Made by a program: the position numbers and the translations under genes
The notes under the pieces: generated by a model
The model's database searches: none
What the model was told of the DNA's origin: nothing
Seen by the model: the letters and a program-made list of their open reading frames with translations, nothing else
Shown here: one piece after another, positions 1 to 11,852 of the stretch
How the letters are laid out: each line of letters begins with the position of its first letter
Numbering within the stretch: the first letter of the stretch is position 1
Source of the DNA: Paramacrobiotus metropolitanus
Lineage: Eukaryota; Tardigrada; Eutardigrada; Parachela; Macrobiotidae
NCBI RefSeq assembly: GCF_019649055.1
Contig: NW_026570292.1
Span: 186,001 to 250,000 of the forward strand
Direction: 5' to 3'
Length of the DNA: 64,000 bases

Positions 1-1590
1 AGACGAAGGAAGTGGAAGTTTCTATGGTGGATGAAAAAATACAAACGTTGCTGGGGCAGAAAAGTAGCGAAATCGTGGCTGCCAAACTTTTCGCGAAAGA
101 TTGTGAGGAGGGTATAACCAGAATAAACAAAGAAATGGAGGAGATTTTCGAAGTGGCTGCCCTGTTGATGTACTATATAAAAAACAATGCCATAGTCTCC
201 GGCACGGATTCCATGGGTGAATTTCTCCGTTTCTTAATAGCAAATGAAGAAAAAAAGGTTGCTGCTGGCTCCACTCGAAAGTGCCTGGATGATTATCAGG
301 CCGTACTCCAAACCTATGTGGACGAGCAAAAGCTATTGGAATTAACGATGGCAGATGAGAGCACGAATTACCAAGTCATTACATCGAAAGTCAGTGCCGC
401 CATCAAGTCGCTCTATGGTTTGGATATCAGCGGAGAGATAATCAAAAGCCTTGTAGAAAAGTGCAGAAAGGAATCCGCGCCCATGCTACCGGTGGAGGAT
501 ACATCGGTCACTTTTCTGTGGAAGTTGGTATCTCGGCATCCGGTACGAAAATGCGGCCTACCAACCAAGACCTCTCGGACAGAAAGGAAACAGGAGTCGT
601 TAGGAATGATGAGGCCAACAACAACCGCAATTATTTTCAGCATGATAAAAACGACGGAAATTGTGAACATCAAGGTTATGGCAACCAGATTTATCGCCGC
701 GCCTCTGCTTTCAGAGACATTCCAGCTATAATGTACAGTATCCCCAAGCTGCAAGTGAAGCTGACAAAGCTCGTGATAACGCTCCAGTACCCACACAGTC
801 AAATGTCCATCCTGTCACGTATCACAAGCAGATGCTAAATGCCGGCCAAGCTTTAGCGCCAACATACTACGGCCGGCAAACTCCAACTCCTTTCCTTTAC
901 CAAGGCGACAAACCGTCCGCTCCCCGGCAAAGCATACATTTTCCTTTGCCGAACCCCCATCAACTGGCTACGCCAGCGCTGCCGATGCATCGAGGGTCTG
1001 CAGACCTTTCTAAAGGAAGCATTGCGAATCCTGGGTATGCAGCAGCTATTTTACCGTATGGACCTCAATTGTCCAACCGGGATGAACAAGCGATGCCATC
1101 ATATCGCTTGCAGGGCGCAAACAATTTCGCAAGATCAACAACAGCGCGGTCACGACAGAGCCGCGACCTCGCTACGGGAAATATTCTAAATGAAATGCGA
1201 GGTTTGCCGCCGGCCCATAAAAGCCTCGTTCCGGAATCGACACAAGGTGGTTCAGCATCCACTTGTTTTCCAAAGCCGACAAAAGTACGGTCATTTTATT
1301 CTTTTTACTGTGTTGCAGATTTATCCCAAAGCGAGGCCAAGACTACAACGGATCTCTCGGCATCACAGTTCGATCGAAATGTTGCTCATCGACCTGTTGC
1401 GGTCGTTTCACAATTTGGACCAAAAAAGCCATCTGTGCCAATGAAAATAATATTAAAACCGTACACTCCAAAACCCACCCAGAAGTCGGCTTCTCCCAGT
1501 CTTGATCAATCGGGCGTGGATAAGATCAGTCCACCGAACAAAGGACTGGAAAAGAAGGGAGTGGCATTACGGAAGTGCGATACCGAATAA
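1..1590 (+). CDS. P-loop GTPase-family protein, C-terminal part, cut by window edge, frame-disrupted
   Basis: The upstream GTPase domain lies outside the window. Reading starts at base 3 and matches the post-GTPase part of the genes at 2837-6486 and 11853-16061: a region with coiled-coil character (to about base 460), then a polar Asn/Tyr/His/Gly-rich stretch, then a Pro/Ser/Gln-rich tail. The last segment (832-1590) keeps two short motifs shared with its relatives: LKPYTPKPT near base 1450, and a final basic segment GVALRKC resembling the ITLKKY end of the others. The frame changes twice, from frame 3 to 2 between about 460 and 600 and from frame 2 to 1 near 715, each equivalent to losing one base. 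An acceptor-like CTGCTTTCAG ends at 714, so an unrecognised intron is an alternative for the second change. It could be a pseudogene, carry sequence errors, or have small introns. Stop is TAA at 1588-1590. Confidence 0.6.
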
Positions 1591-2836
1591 TAGCTACGGA
1601 TTGGATTCAGAGGAACGCAGGAATCCGGTACTGCGACACACGACACGCCCCCTTTCTAGTGGTCCCTCTGCTACAGTTGTGTGTGTGTGTAAATTGGTGT
1701 AAATTGATAAAATGGGAAATGTTAAACGCTAACATGTGTCACTTGCTGCTACTAAGGTCACCAGTGCGACCAGTACCCTAATAAGAATAACAGCACTGCG
1801 TCATGTGTGTTTAGGACGATGATAAACTTTATCACCTACAAGATTTTTACATTAATTTGGGCGTTTACAACTTTTACATTAATTACAACCAAGATTTTTA
1901 CATTAATTACAACCATGGCAGCTGCATCTAACGCGTAAACATTGTGGCGTGGCGCGCAGGAGTGCGTAGTCCGGTGTAACCTATGAAACCATGTTTTTCG
2001 CTGTATTTGTACATCATCCGAACGGCCGTGTACATTGCAAAATAGTTCCGAAATGCCACAAACACCTGAATAGCATAATTGTTCTTACCAGTTACTCGTA
2101 ATTGCAAACCAAAATTAATTCCACTCTCATGCACGCACGATTTAACAGCCTACCACATGACCAGGTGGGGCCGAAATCGCAAAACACGGTATCAGTACAC
2201 CAAACAACTGGTACAATATAATATTATTATACCAGGTAACACCAAGAGAACGAAATACAGTACATACAAATATTAAAGTGATTTTCCCTAAAAAAAATTA
2301 TTATTAAACAGTAACCATCTGTAGATCGCTTTACTAACTTTATGGTACATACATAACTAATCGCTGGTGACTAATCAATCGCTTTGTTCGCTTACATCAA
2401 TGTTTAAAGATTTAAAGGATATTACTTAGTCACTAACTGGATCGCGTTGAGACATATCACTTTGCATCCTGAGATAAGTTTAATGGCATCCTTATCTCTC
2501 CGCTTTGATAACCATTTCTTTATCTGCTGTTCTCAGCAGAAATTTTACGTAAACGGTATAGCTTCAAGAGCGCAATAAGCGAAATCATTTACTCCAACAC
2601 ACGTGCATAGGCGAGCCAAAACGTTGGCGTACGATACCGGCATACTTTCATATTATGCGAAGTAGATCTTTGTTCTTCGAAAATCTGCTCCGAGAAATTT
2701 CAACAGGCTGGAGGCATCAATACGAAAGCTGTAATAAATTAAAAAGTATCGGTAAGGCTGCATTCTTATTAATAATAATTATGCTGACATTAAAATTATA
2801 GCATACAGGTTTCTCAGGACGCAATACAAGAACACA
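1591..2836. other. intergenic, AT-rich
   Basis: No gene is seen. It holds a short GT run near 1678-1690 and the small direct repeats listed separately at 1840-1914. The region presumably contains the promoter of the gene starting at 2837, but no convincing core element could be picked out. Confidence 0.6.
1840..1914. repeat. short AT-rich direct repeats
   Basis: The phrase TTTTACATTAAT occurs three times in 75 bases. The last two copies extend into TTACAACC. It looks like a small local duplication with no evident function. Confidence 0.7.
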
Positions 2837-5800
2837 ATGAATCCTCCGCTTCCTAATCTACGACAATACCTGCAGCACCATTTAGATGTTATTCCGGAAG
2901 CGGTCGCTAGCGACATTATTAAAATCTTAGACATCCTGGACAACAAAAAGCGTTATTTTCTTGATCTCTGCAAAACATTAAGCGCTAGTCGCGTGCGCAT
3001 CGGTGAAGATGACGCCAACGCACTCTGTGAAGATACAAACAGGATCGAGGCTGTGGAAGGCAGCTTCACATCGAACATTATAACCCTGCTAGATGAGTGC
3101 CATCTTGGACACAGTGACACTAACGATATCATGCATTTCATTGCGAAGTGGACGGACTACTTGCTTCGCGAATATTCATCCGACAAATATCGTGGTATAA
3201 CAGATAAAATGAATTCGATGCAAAAATCGGGACATGCAGCCCTTGCGACCCAGAGCGTGAGCGATGATTTTGATCAAAACGTTCTGTCACTGTATGAGAA
3301 CCCCAGCATAAACGAAACTAGTCCGCTGGCCAAACCTTCCCTTCTGCCGACTAAATGTCAGCCTCCAAGAAGCCGCGGAGCCGTAAAGCTACCATGCCCC
3401 GGTTCTTTCCGACCCAGCACATGCCCACCGGGTACCATTTACAACTGGCAATGTTGTGAATGCCTGCGTTGTCTGGAATACGGATTCGACGATCACTTCT
3501 ATTGTGAATGTGGCAAATCTGCCGCTGAATGGTTTACGTTTCAATGTGGACACTTTAAGCATGGTGCGCAGTATATCGGATTTCGACCAAATGTACTCGT
3601 TGGCATGCTCGAAAACCTGAAGCCTTTCAAAGAAATTAATATCCTTATATTAGGTAAGTTGAACCTTTTACATATGAATACGCCTCTACAGAAATGCTAG
3701 TTTGACTAGCCAGTATATTTTTGAGCAGGAGAAACCGGTGTTGGAAAGTCGACGTGGATCAACGGCTTTGTCAACTGCATCACCTACGCTACACTAGAGG
3801 AAGCGCTTGTGGAACCAGTGTATCTGATACCTGCTCGGTTCAAAACATACGACGATGACTATAACGAGCAGACAGTGACAATGGGTAAAAGTGAAAACGA
3901 GGACGAAACACCCGGTCAGTCCAGCACACAAATGCCTAAGACGTACGTCATTCGAAAAGACGACAGTATTATCCGGCTGATTGACACTCCGGGCATCGGT
4001 GATACGCGAGGAGCCGAACAAGACAAGAAGAACTTTCAGTTAATTATGAAACATTTGGCCAACTACGAGACGCTACACGGCATTTGCATGCTGCTAAAAC
4101 CCAATAGTGCCCGGCTCACAGCGATGGTGCAGTTCTGCATTAAAGAACTCCTGATTCATCTACACCGCAGTGCCTGCGAGAACCTAGTGTTTGTGTTTAC
4201 GAATACGCGCAGCACTTTCTACCGTCCCGGTGATACGTATCCGGCGCTGCAACAGCTGATTGGAAATGCAAAAGACGCCGGTCACCATCTTAACATCAAC
4301 CTGGGAGTTGATATCGTGTATTGTGTCGACAATGAAGCCGTGCGTTTTATGGCTGCCGTAAAGTGTGGAATAGCCTTTGGTGACAGCGAGAAAGAACACT
4401 TCAGTGAAAGCTGGAAGATTTCGGTAGCGGAGACTGACCGGCTACTGCAGTATTTATCCAAAAGAACTCCTCACCAGCTGCGTCAGACGCTATCACTGAA
4501 CGAGGCAAGGCAGTTCGTCCTCACGCTAACGGAACCGTTGGCGCACATCACTAAGAACATTCAGACGAATATTCTGGCCGCGGAAGAAGCCAATGAAGTT
4601 TTGCAGCGGGAAAAGAGCAATAAAGATCTTCAGCGTAAACTGTACATTCCATCGATCAAATTACAACACGTGCCACTGTCGTACACGCGGACGGTCTGCG
4701 TCGCACCCAAGTGCACGAAGATAGTAGGGCAGAAGGTCAACTATGTCACCTGGTGCCATGAACACTGCAACTGTGTCAGCGGGGTCAGTCGTGATTCGTA
4801 TCCCCAACCGGCACTGCAGAATTGCGCTGCGATGGACAACAGCAAAATGCGGTGCGCCAAATGTGGCTGCTCATGGGAATTTCACATGCAGGTTGACTAC
4901 GAACAACGTGAGGTCATGGGTCTTACGCTGGATGAAGGCGTGCAGACATCGCTGGATCAGAAACATGAACATATTTCCTCGGTCCAAAAAACACTGGATG
5001 ATTTTGCCGACCGCAAATCAAAACTCCAAGCCGAACTGGACGAGATTGCCGGAGTGGCTTCTGATTTGGGGTGCTTCTTAAGGACGAACGCAATAATTCC
5101 TTACAATGATGCCACCGAAGCATACCTATGCATTTTAATAAAAACGGAAGAAGAAAAGACTGCCACGGGCGGCAGCAGATCCGGTATGGAAAATTACCAA
5201 AAGGCAATTAACTTGTATCGCGAGGAAAAACGAATCATAGAGGAAGCCCTTACTAAAGGCAGCAAGCATAGTCAAGCTACCGCAACAGATTTCAAGACGG
5301 CATTAAAAACACTGTACAATTTACCGATAAATGGAGGTGCGATTAAGCAGCTGGTAGACGCCGTGGATTCTGAAAACAAAAGTGAAATGGAATTCTCCGA
5401 GACTCTTCACAATCCCATACCACGCAACCGAAACAAGCAGGAAACCAAATCATGTGTAATTCCACAACACTCTCCAAGAAGTTTGAACGGGCGCCCTGAA
5501 AATGCAGATACCAGAGGCCCGCTAGTTGTAAACAGGGATGGCAGTTCCGTGTTGGGTGTCAGTCCCGGTTTTCATCCGGTACTTAATGGAACTATGTACC
5601 AGGCCCAAAGTTTGCCGTATGCTCTTCGTATGCCGCGGCCGATTACTAATATCCAACCGTCTGACATAAACCAACGGTTGAATATCGACGCGATGAATTT
5701 TCCAAAACCGTTTAAACATTCGGGCGGGATGCCAAAACAAGTCGGCCCACAATTACATGGCACACGCCAAAAAATCATTGCCAGACCCGCTGTTATTCCC

Positions 5801-6486
5801 AGGCAAGGTAGCGAAGTACCATTACAAACGTACCAAAATAGGCTTCAACAAGAGCCCATACATAATCGACCTGCACTTGCAACGGTGGTAGCATCTGAAC
5901 CAAACGATCCGCCTAAAAGCACTCTAAACCGGCATAAAGTGGATAATGGTCACATAAAAATGACTCAGCGACATTCCAAGGCAGAAGGAAAGAGCCAATG
6001 GTGATTCAAATGAAGAAATATAACGGACAGATTTTGAAGCCGGCTGCAGATGGCGCGAAGCAAAATTTGCCTACTGGACGAGCGGATCGATTACCTAATA
6101 CCAAACAGCAAACGGATACATCATTTTCCCCTTCGGATGAGACAGCAACACCGGCAACGCCCATGAAAACATTTTTACCACCACAACAAGTGAAAACATT
6201 GACAGCAGCATTCGAAGCTCAAGGAGTGAGAGACACGCTGCAAAGGAAACGGTCGCCACCGGCTCATAAAAAAGGTGCCATTTATCCACCGGGAGAGAAA
6301 TACAAATTTCAGCAGCATAAAGAATCAGCCACACCGGCGGTAGAGGAACAGCGAGACGAACACTGTGATCAGGTATGCGTTGAAGCAGCTGCGAATGTCT
6401 CCAGACAGGCAATGATGGAGGCAGCAAAAAGAGGTGTGGAGAGGATGCAAATAACCTTAAAAAAGTATGAGACAAAGAATGTGTAA
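2837..6486 (+). CDS. P-loop GTPase-family protein with Cys/His-rich regions, coiled coil and disordered tail
   Basis: Exon 1 is 2837-3653 and a 75-bp GT-AG intron is 3654-3728. The splice joins ILILG to ETGVGKST, rebuilding a perfect Walker A motif across the junction. Order: helical N-terminus (about 1-150); Cys-rich module with YGFDDHFYCECGK (about 185-255); G domain with Walker A near 273-280 and DTPGIGDTRG as G3; a TNTRSTF strand where G4 would lie; a second Cys/His cluster (CHEHC, CAKCGCSW) near 610-660; coiled coil; then a long disordered tail. The first frame stops at 6004 after about 1030 residues. The frame beginning just upstream of 5998 continues to 6486 and ends in ITLKKYETKNV, the same end as the relative at 11853, so the gene very likely continues. 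One base is missing somewhere between 5946 and 6001, where there is an A5 run at 5956-5960. The substrate is unknown. The G1 and G3 motifs suggest a TRAFAC-type GTPase distantly like septins or AIG1/GIMAP proteins; that placement is inference. Confidence 0.75.
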
Positions 6487-6686
6487 ATCAAAACATTTAA
6501 AGGTCAAGATTTGCATTTTGTCAGATTCAATTGGTTGGGATGTGTTCAGATACCCATGCTTTCTGGCCAGAAAGCAGATAAGTGATAATAAATGTCAAGC
6601 TCTTGAGATATTAAATCTGGTATATTGGTAATCACAAATATTAGCAGTGTGACCAACGTTACTCGGGCAATAGAAATGGAATATAA

Positions 6687-6998
6687 GGGGGAAAATGAGT
6701 CTAGCCGAACCAGTCCCTTGTACTTCTGATGCAAGCCAGCTGGTGGTTTACGTTGTAGCTAGAAAGCGTTTTATGTACAGCGCCGCTATTAAGATTACAG
6801 GTACTGATAACAGGTAAGCAGCACGTGTACAACTGCATATAAGCAGGCTAAAACTGTATTATAGCCCGGTGCAGCTAAAACCACATGTACCGTCAATGCC
6901 GCACAGCCTTAATAGCAGCGCTTTACATAAAACGTAAACCACCAGCTGGATTACATCAGAAGTACAAGGGACTGGCTCGGCTAGACTCATTTTCCCCC
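6687..6998. mobile_element. MITE-like inverted-repeat element A
   Basis: The left arm 6687-6793 and right arm 6907-6998 are inverted copies of each other. Both arms carry the outer sequence GGGGGAAAATGAGTCTAGCC (on opposite strands) and an inner segment that includes CCACCAGCTGG. The left arm has about 16 extra bases. The spacer is about 110 bases and has no coding potential. It abuts element B, which also begins with a G run, so the two may be nested or related non-autonomous transposons. Confidence 0.7.
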
Positions 6999-7010
6999 CT
7001 ATATTATATA

Positions 7011-7192
7011 GGGGGTAAAACTAAGCGTGCTCCACGGTTCCCCTGTATTGCTGCCGTCACCCGCCTGGAGTGTGACGTTACGGCAATACATATGGTTAAA
7101 TCTGGCGTGGTATATAAGCGCCATGTTTAAAACTCCAGGCGGGTGAGGGCAGCAATACAGGGGAACCGTGCGACACGTTTAGTTTTGCCCCC
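7011..7192. mobile_element. MITE-like element B with 61-bp terminal inverted repeats
   Basis: Bases 7011-7071 and 7132-7192 are inverted copies matching at roughly 55 of 61 positions, counted by eye. They start GGGGG(T/C)AAAACTAA and end in CGCCTGGAGT. The loop is 60 bases. TATA-type sequence lies immediately outside both ends and could be a short target duplication. No transposase is encoded, so this is a non-autonomous DNA element. Confidence 0.8.
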
Positions 7193-8418
7193 TATATCTA
7201 TACTCTGGATAGAGATTGCCGGAGATTGCCGTTATCAAATGAAAACTCTCGGGAATACTAGCATTATTTTTCCCACTCCCACGCGCATACGCACACTCTC
7301 AAATCCGACTGTAGCTAGGACTCTGCTGTTGCCCATGGATGATGGTTGTTTCACTTGGATGATGTTACTTCCGGCTCACGCACTGACTCCCGAGATTACT
7401 ATTCCTGGTTGTCTTTACGAAGGTCCCCGCAAACACACATCAATTTCCGGATATCAACCCAAGTTTATTCAATTTCATTCGCAAGCTCACGTATCGATCG
7501 ACTGATTCCACTTGTAAAATCAGGCAAACTCCAGAGCGTCTAAAACATTGATTTTATCGTAACAAATCACCTTAACTGTAACATATTATGACAGAAAACT
7601 GTCAGAAGTATCGTACAGACTTGTACCTAACTGATACAGATGAGCAAAACAATACCCGTACTATCCCTACATGCACCATAACATGTTACTCTCGAACAAA
7701 CCTATCTCAAAAACCGGTGAAGACTATACCAGCGAATTAAGAAACAAACTTAAGCCATTTACGTTCAGGTTACGTCACGATACTACGGCGCGGTGGGGCT
7801 CTATTAGGTAAGCCACCATGTTTTTGTTTTTAGTTAATTAATGAGATGTGTAAAAATCTTTGGTGCAGACTTCTGTGACATGCAGGGTTAATTCTACTTT
7901 CTGACGCAAAACCACACTAATCGTGTACAAAGTGCTTACATACGTACGAGTACTTTTACGACTTTTGTTATGCGGAGTAACGAAATGACTGGTCTCGCAT
8001 ATGCTTGTATTTAGATGGCGTAATGGCATGCAGTTTACTTTATCATTTAACTCACTGGAGGATACAGATGTGGATGTTTTTTAACATTTTAATTTTAAAT
8101 GTGAAGTAATGTGGCCCGGCCCGCCTTTGCAGTTTTAACATGAAATGGCAACTGCCTGTTCAAGATTTATATTTACTTTTTTTCACTGGTGTTTTGTTTT
8201 CGGTATATTTCTGCTTATAGTCAGAAAGACATTTATTTTTAGATTTAACTCGAATTCAAATGCGTTTATTCAGCAGTGCATAACTTAATTAACTAAGGTT
8301 TACAGCTGTCCCAGCTGATGGTCGACAAATCGGTCATGTCCGGTTAATACGGAAGTTAATATTGGAGCATTAACAGCACACTGCATACAGTATATCGTTC
8401 GAATCAAATCGGTCTATT

Positions 8419-10462
8419 TCAGGCCACAAGCAACAACATCACAGCGCGAAAATTCCGATTCGCTTCCTGGTGTTTGCTGATTATAACCGCTTTGTTCGCC
8501 TCCGGGTGACTGGCCATCCATTCATCCAGTTCTTTCAAAGACTCGTTAGCGCGTTGTAGCTCTTGCGAAGACAGCTTCTGTTTATATTTTGCCAGCGTCT
8601 GCGCCACAGAATTTTTGTACTCGGTTAAACGATTCCACAAGACTTTCTCCTGTGCCTTCAGCTCTTCATCAGGCGTTCCTTCAGTAAGACTGTCGGCAAT
8701 GCGTTGAATCTCCGCAAGCGACAGATTGTACTTATCGTTGTCAATGGTTGCTTCCACTTTGTTGCCATCTTTCCGGTTAACAGCGGATACGTTCAGTATT
8801 CCGCTGGCGTCGATGTCGAACGTGACCATAATCTGAGGAGTTCCACGCAGTGCCGGCTCGATGCCACTCAGCACCACCTCACCAAGTAGACGGTTGTCTT
8901 TAGCGACATCGGCTTCTCCTTCGAATATCTGCACTTTGACAGACTCTTGATTGTCATATACCGTCGTGAAAATGTCGCTGGTTTGCGCTGGCAGACGAGT
9001 ATTTTTGGGGAAGAAAACCTTCATATCTGCAAAGGTATGTAATGTTTGATATCACAGCGCTTATGCTTCTTATCTAAGAACGAGCTAACTTTAGCGCTAA
9101 ACATGTTAGGGAACATTTTCTAGCGGAAAAATCAAATGAATGGCTTATAACAACAATATTGTAGGACTTTCAGACAACAACAATATCAAAAAATTTATTT
9201 TGTTCTTCGCGTTTAATAGAAATGTTACCTCCTCCATGAATTTCGATTCCCAATGTAAATGGTGTCACATCAACGAGGGCCAAAGATTGCGCATTGCCGG
9301 TCTTGTCGCCCATTAGTTTAGCTGCATAAATGGCCGCTCCGCGCGCGACAGATTCGTCGGGGTGTGCGCTATGCAGTAATTGCTTTCCGGAAAAGAACTG
9401 CTGTAAGACTTCTTTGACTTTCGGGATGCGACTGGATCCGCCAACTAGAACCACGTCTTCAATATCGGCTACAGTCAGGTTAGCATCCTTGATGGCGGCA
9501 TCCACGGGAATTAGTATGCGATCAAACAAATCTTTACAGACTGTCTCCCATTCTTCGCGGGTAATTGTTCGCTTGTAGTGGTCATTACTCAAGAAGTTTG
9601 GGATGGCCATTTTTGCTTGTTGACTAAAACTCAACGTTTTCTTGGCGGCTTCCACCGCTTGACGGAGACCCTGTAGAGCTTCCGGCGCATCAGCAAATGT
9701 CATATTATTTTGCTGCTCGTATTCCTTGGCTAAATAGTTCGTGATTGCGTTGTCGAAGTCCTTTCCTCCAAGGTGCGGGTCACCGTGCGTTGTCATCACC
9801 GTGAATTTCATGTTCGGCTCGGCAATTAGAATTGACACGTCTAGCGTACCACCCCCTAAGTCGAAGACCAATATTTTCTGTGCCTTTTTGTATTTCTTTT
9901 CCATTCCATGGCAGATAGCGGCCGCTGTCGGTTCGTTGACCATACGCAGAACGTTCAATCCCGCGATAGCAGCGGCATCTTTTGTGGCCTGACGCTGAGC
10001 ATCCGTAAAATAGGCCGGCACCGTGATAACCACATCGAAAATCTGTGCCTCTAAAGAGGCTTCCGCTGTCTCCTTCATCTTGGCTAAAACCATCGCGCTT
10101 ACCTGCTCCGGCGTGATGAGACTGGCTTGACCGTCCTCTTCCACGACAATATGCGGCTTGTCGTTTTCATTGACGACCTGAAAGCTCCAGTTGGGAATGT
10201 CATGCTGCACTAGCTGGTCATCGAAGCTCCGACCAATCATGCGCTTGGAATCGCAAATGGTGTTCTTTGGATGAAACTGCCATTGTGTCACCGCTCCTTC
10301 ACCGACCAGGCGTTCTCCCTCGTGGAAACCGACAACACTGGGCGTTATACGGTTCCCTTGGTCGTTAGGGATAGCTTCTGCTCTTCCGTCTCGGTAGGCG
10401 GCTACACAGCTATACGATGTGCCCAAGTCGATTCCGATTGGGATTTGCTCTGGAGCGGTCAT
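8419..10462 (-). CDS. hsp70: Hsp70 chaperone, short form without EEVD tail
   Basis: Cytosolic-type Hsp70, an ATP-driven folding chaperone. Exon 1 is 10462-9229, the intron 9228-9027 (202 bp, GT-AG), exon 2 is 9026-8419, giving 613 residues. All ATPase signatures are present: GIDLGTSYSC at about 10-19, KRMIGR, VPAYFTDAQRQATKDAA, NEPTAAAI, FDLGGGTLDVS, GGSSRIPKV. The linker/substrate-binding entry reads LVDVTPFTLGIE. The second exon opens with DMKVFFPKNTRLPAQ and has the beta-sandwich and part of the helical lid, then stops at MLLLVA. Canonical cytosolic Hsp70s run to about 640-650 residues and end EEVD, the docking tail for TPR co-chaperones; this one lacks it. The intron falls in phase 1 straight after the Gly-Gly at the end of the ATPase exon, exactly as in the other Hsp70s here. 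The ATG is supported by the following GIDLGT at normal spacing. Confidence 0.92.
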
Positions 10463-11852
10463 TTTACTTACAGAAAAACCTTCTGGCGATAAACTAGACA
10501 GAAAACATTATTCAGCCGCAAAATTGAACGCGTATATTTATAACATTCAGTTTTATTTACGCGTGGCAAGCCTTCTACGGCTTCTTATCACGCACTGGTG
10601 AACAATTAAAGAATAGTAGGTCATTATGCGCATCTTCAAATAAGGGCCAGGCTATTATCGTTATCTTCCGCTTAGCCAACTGAACGAAATGTTGTTCTCG
10701 AACAATATCACAATAATGTGTGTCCATGGTTTAACTGTGCGTCTGAATCGGTCTGATAAGATACTAACAATTCTTATATCGAGTTACTTGCTGAACGTTT
10801 ATTATCGCTACACCGCTCTAAGAATTAATGGAACGAACGGTGAGTAACCCATCCATCTTTAAAATTAATTCACCACACCAGACAACTAATGTTATGTATA
10901 CAATTTTATTACTATCGCATCGCATTGCTGGGTGCCCCGTAATCTGCACATAACTGAACCGCGAAGCCAAACCCTTTCGTTACACATATCCACTGTTGCA
11001 CATTAAAAACAAAACCAGTCTAAACTTTTTACGACAATTTTTGGCGAATCGGTGGGGTATGATCCACAAATGGTGCCTAAACAATTCTTGCGTCATAAAA
11101 CATTCAGCAACGAGTGCACCGAATCGAAAAACATAATATGTACATATATACAACAACCTTCTAATTCTTCGGAACATGTTACACGGCAGATAATGCTTAA
11201 ATGCCTGCTGATAATGCTGGTTATGATGTTGGCCTGTAGAATTAGCGAGCTACAAAGCTCGTAACCCAGAGCAAACACCACCGTAGACTGTAACTGACAA
11301 GTACCTTGCATATTTCCTGGTACATATAAATCGAACGCTTGCGCCTTCCGTTGTGCGGTATGAAGTACGGTATGAAGTACCAATTACGAGTATTAAACGT
11401 AAATTTACGGAAAACCTTTAGCTGGAACGCCGCCGGTTGTTTATCGGCAATCGTCTGTTCCATATACCATAAAGAGGGCAATTAAACTTTGTCAATACGT
11501 ATTTATCAGACTCCTTGACCATGTAGATAAGGGCAGTTCTGTATATCCGTATCATTTAATACTGCTTGCCACGCTGCTTACTTTAATGTGAGATGGCGTC
11601 CGCCGAATAAGGAGAAAGTATATGCGCTTTTATTACAGTAATTACTATGGTGCAGTATTTTGAAAAATATTGGCGGAATTTATACTCGCATGGCAAATTA
11701 CGTAAATCAAATCCTGTAATGCAGTAAAAGTGCATCGTGAACAAATCGCCATCATGTGGAAATATGGTAATTTATAATTGTTAGCATCAATAAAACTAAA
11801 GTCAAATCATCTGGAAAATATCGGCCCACATACGAAGCACAGATTGCTGTTT
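10463..11852. other. intergenic
   Basis: Upstream region of the minus-strand Hsp70 and downstream region of the next minus-strand gene. Apart from a candidate TATA box (listed) and a small duplicated phrase GTATGAAGTAC near 11357-11380, nothing recognisable is seen. I looked for alternating GAA/TTC heat-shock elements near 10470-10800 and found no convincing run. Confidence 0.5.
10535..10542 (-). promoter_or_regulatory. candidate TATA box of the Hsp70 at 8419-10462
   Basis: On the minus strand this reads TATAAATA, about 73 bases before the start codon. The spacing suits a TATA-type promoter with a short leader. Such a motif in AT-rich sequence can also be chance. Confidence 0.35.

Larger units (their letters stand above)
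6487..8418. other. intergenic with two inverted-repeat elements
   Basis: This lies between the 3' ends of two convergent genes. Apart from the two inverted-repeat elements at 6687-6998 and 7011-7192 no gene is seen. The rest (7200-8418) is unremarkable AT-rich sequence. Confidence 0.6.

Noticed and set aside
1270-1320. Intron-like acceptor TTTTTACTGTGTTGCAG within the tail of the first gene
   Set aside because: The reading frame runs straight through and the downstream frame keeps the conserved LKPYTPKPT motif; removing a GT-AG piece here breaks the frame.
8704-8889. Reading frames opposite the Hsp70 genes
   Set aside because: Antisense open frames are a common by-product of Hsp70 codon use; no independent support.
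10463-10800. Heat-shock elements upstream of Hsp70 genes
   Set aside because: Several GAA and TTC triplets occur, but no run of three correctly spaced inverted units was found upstream of any of the Hsp70 copies I inspected.
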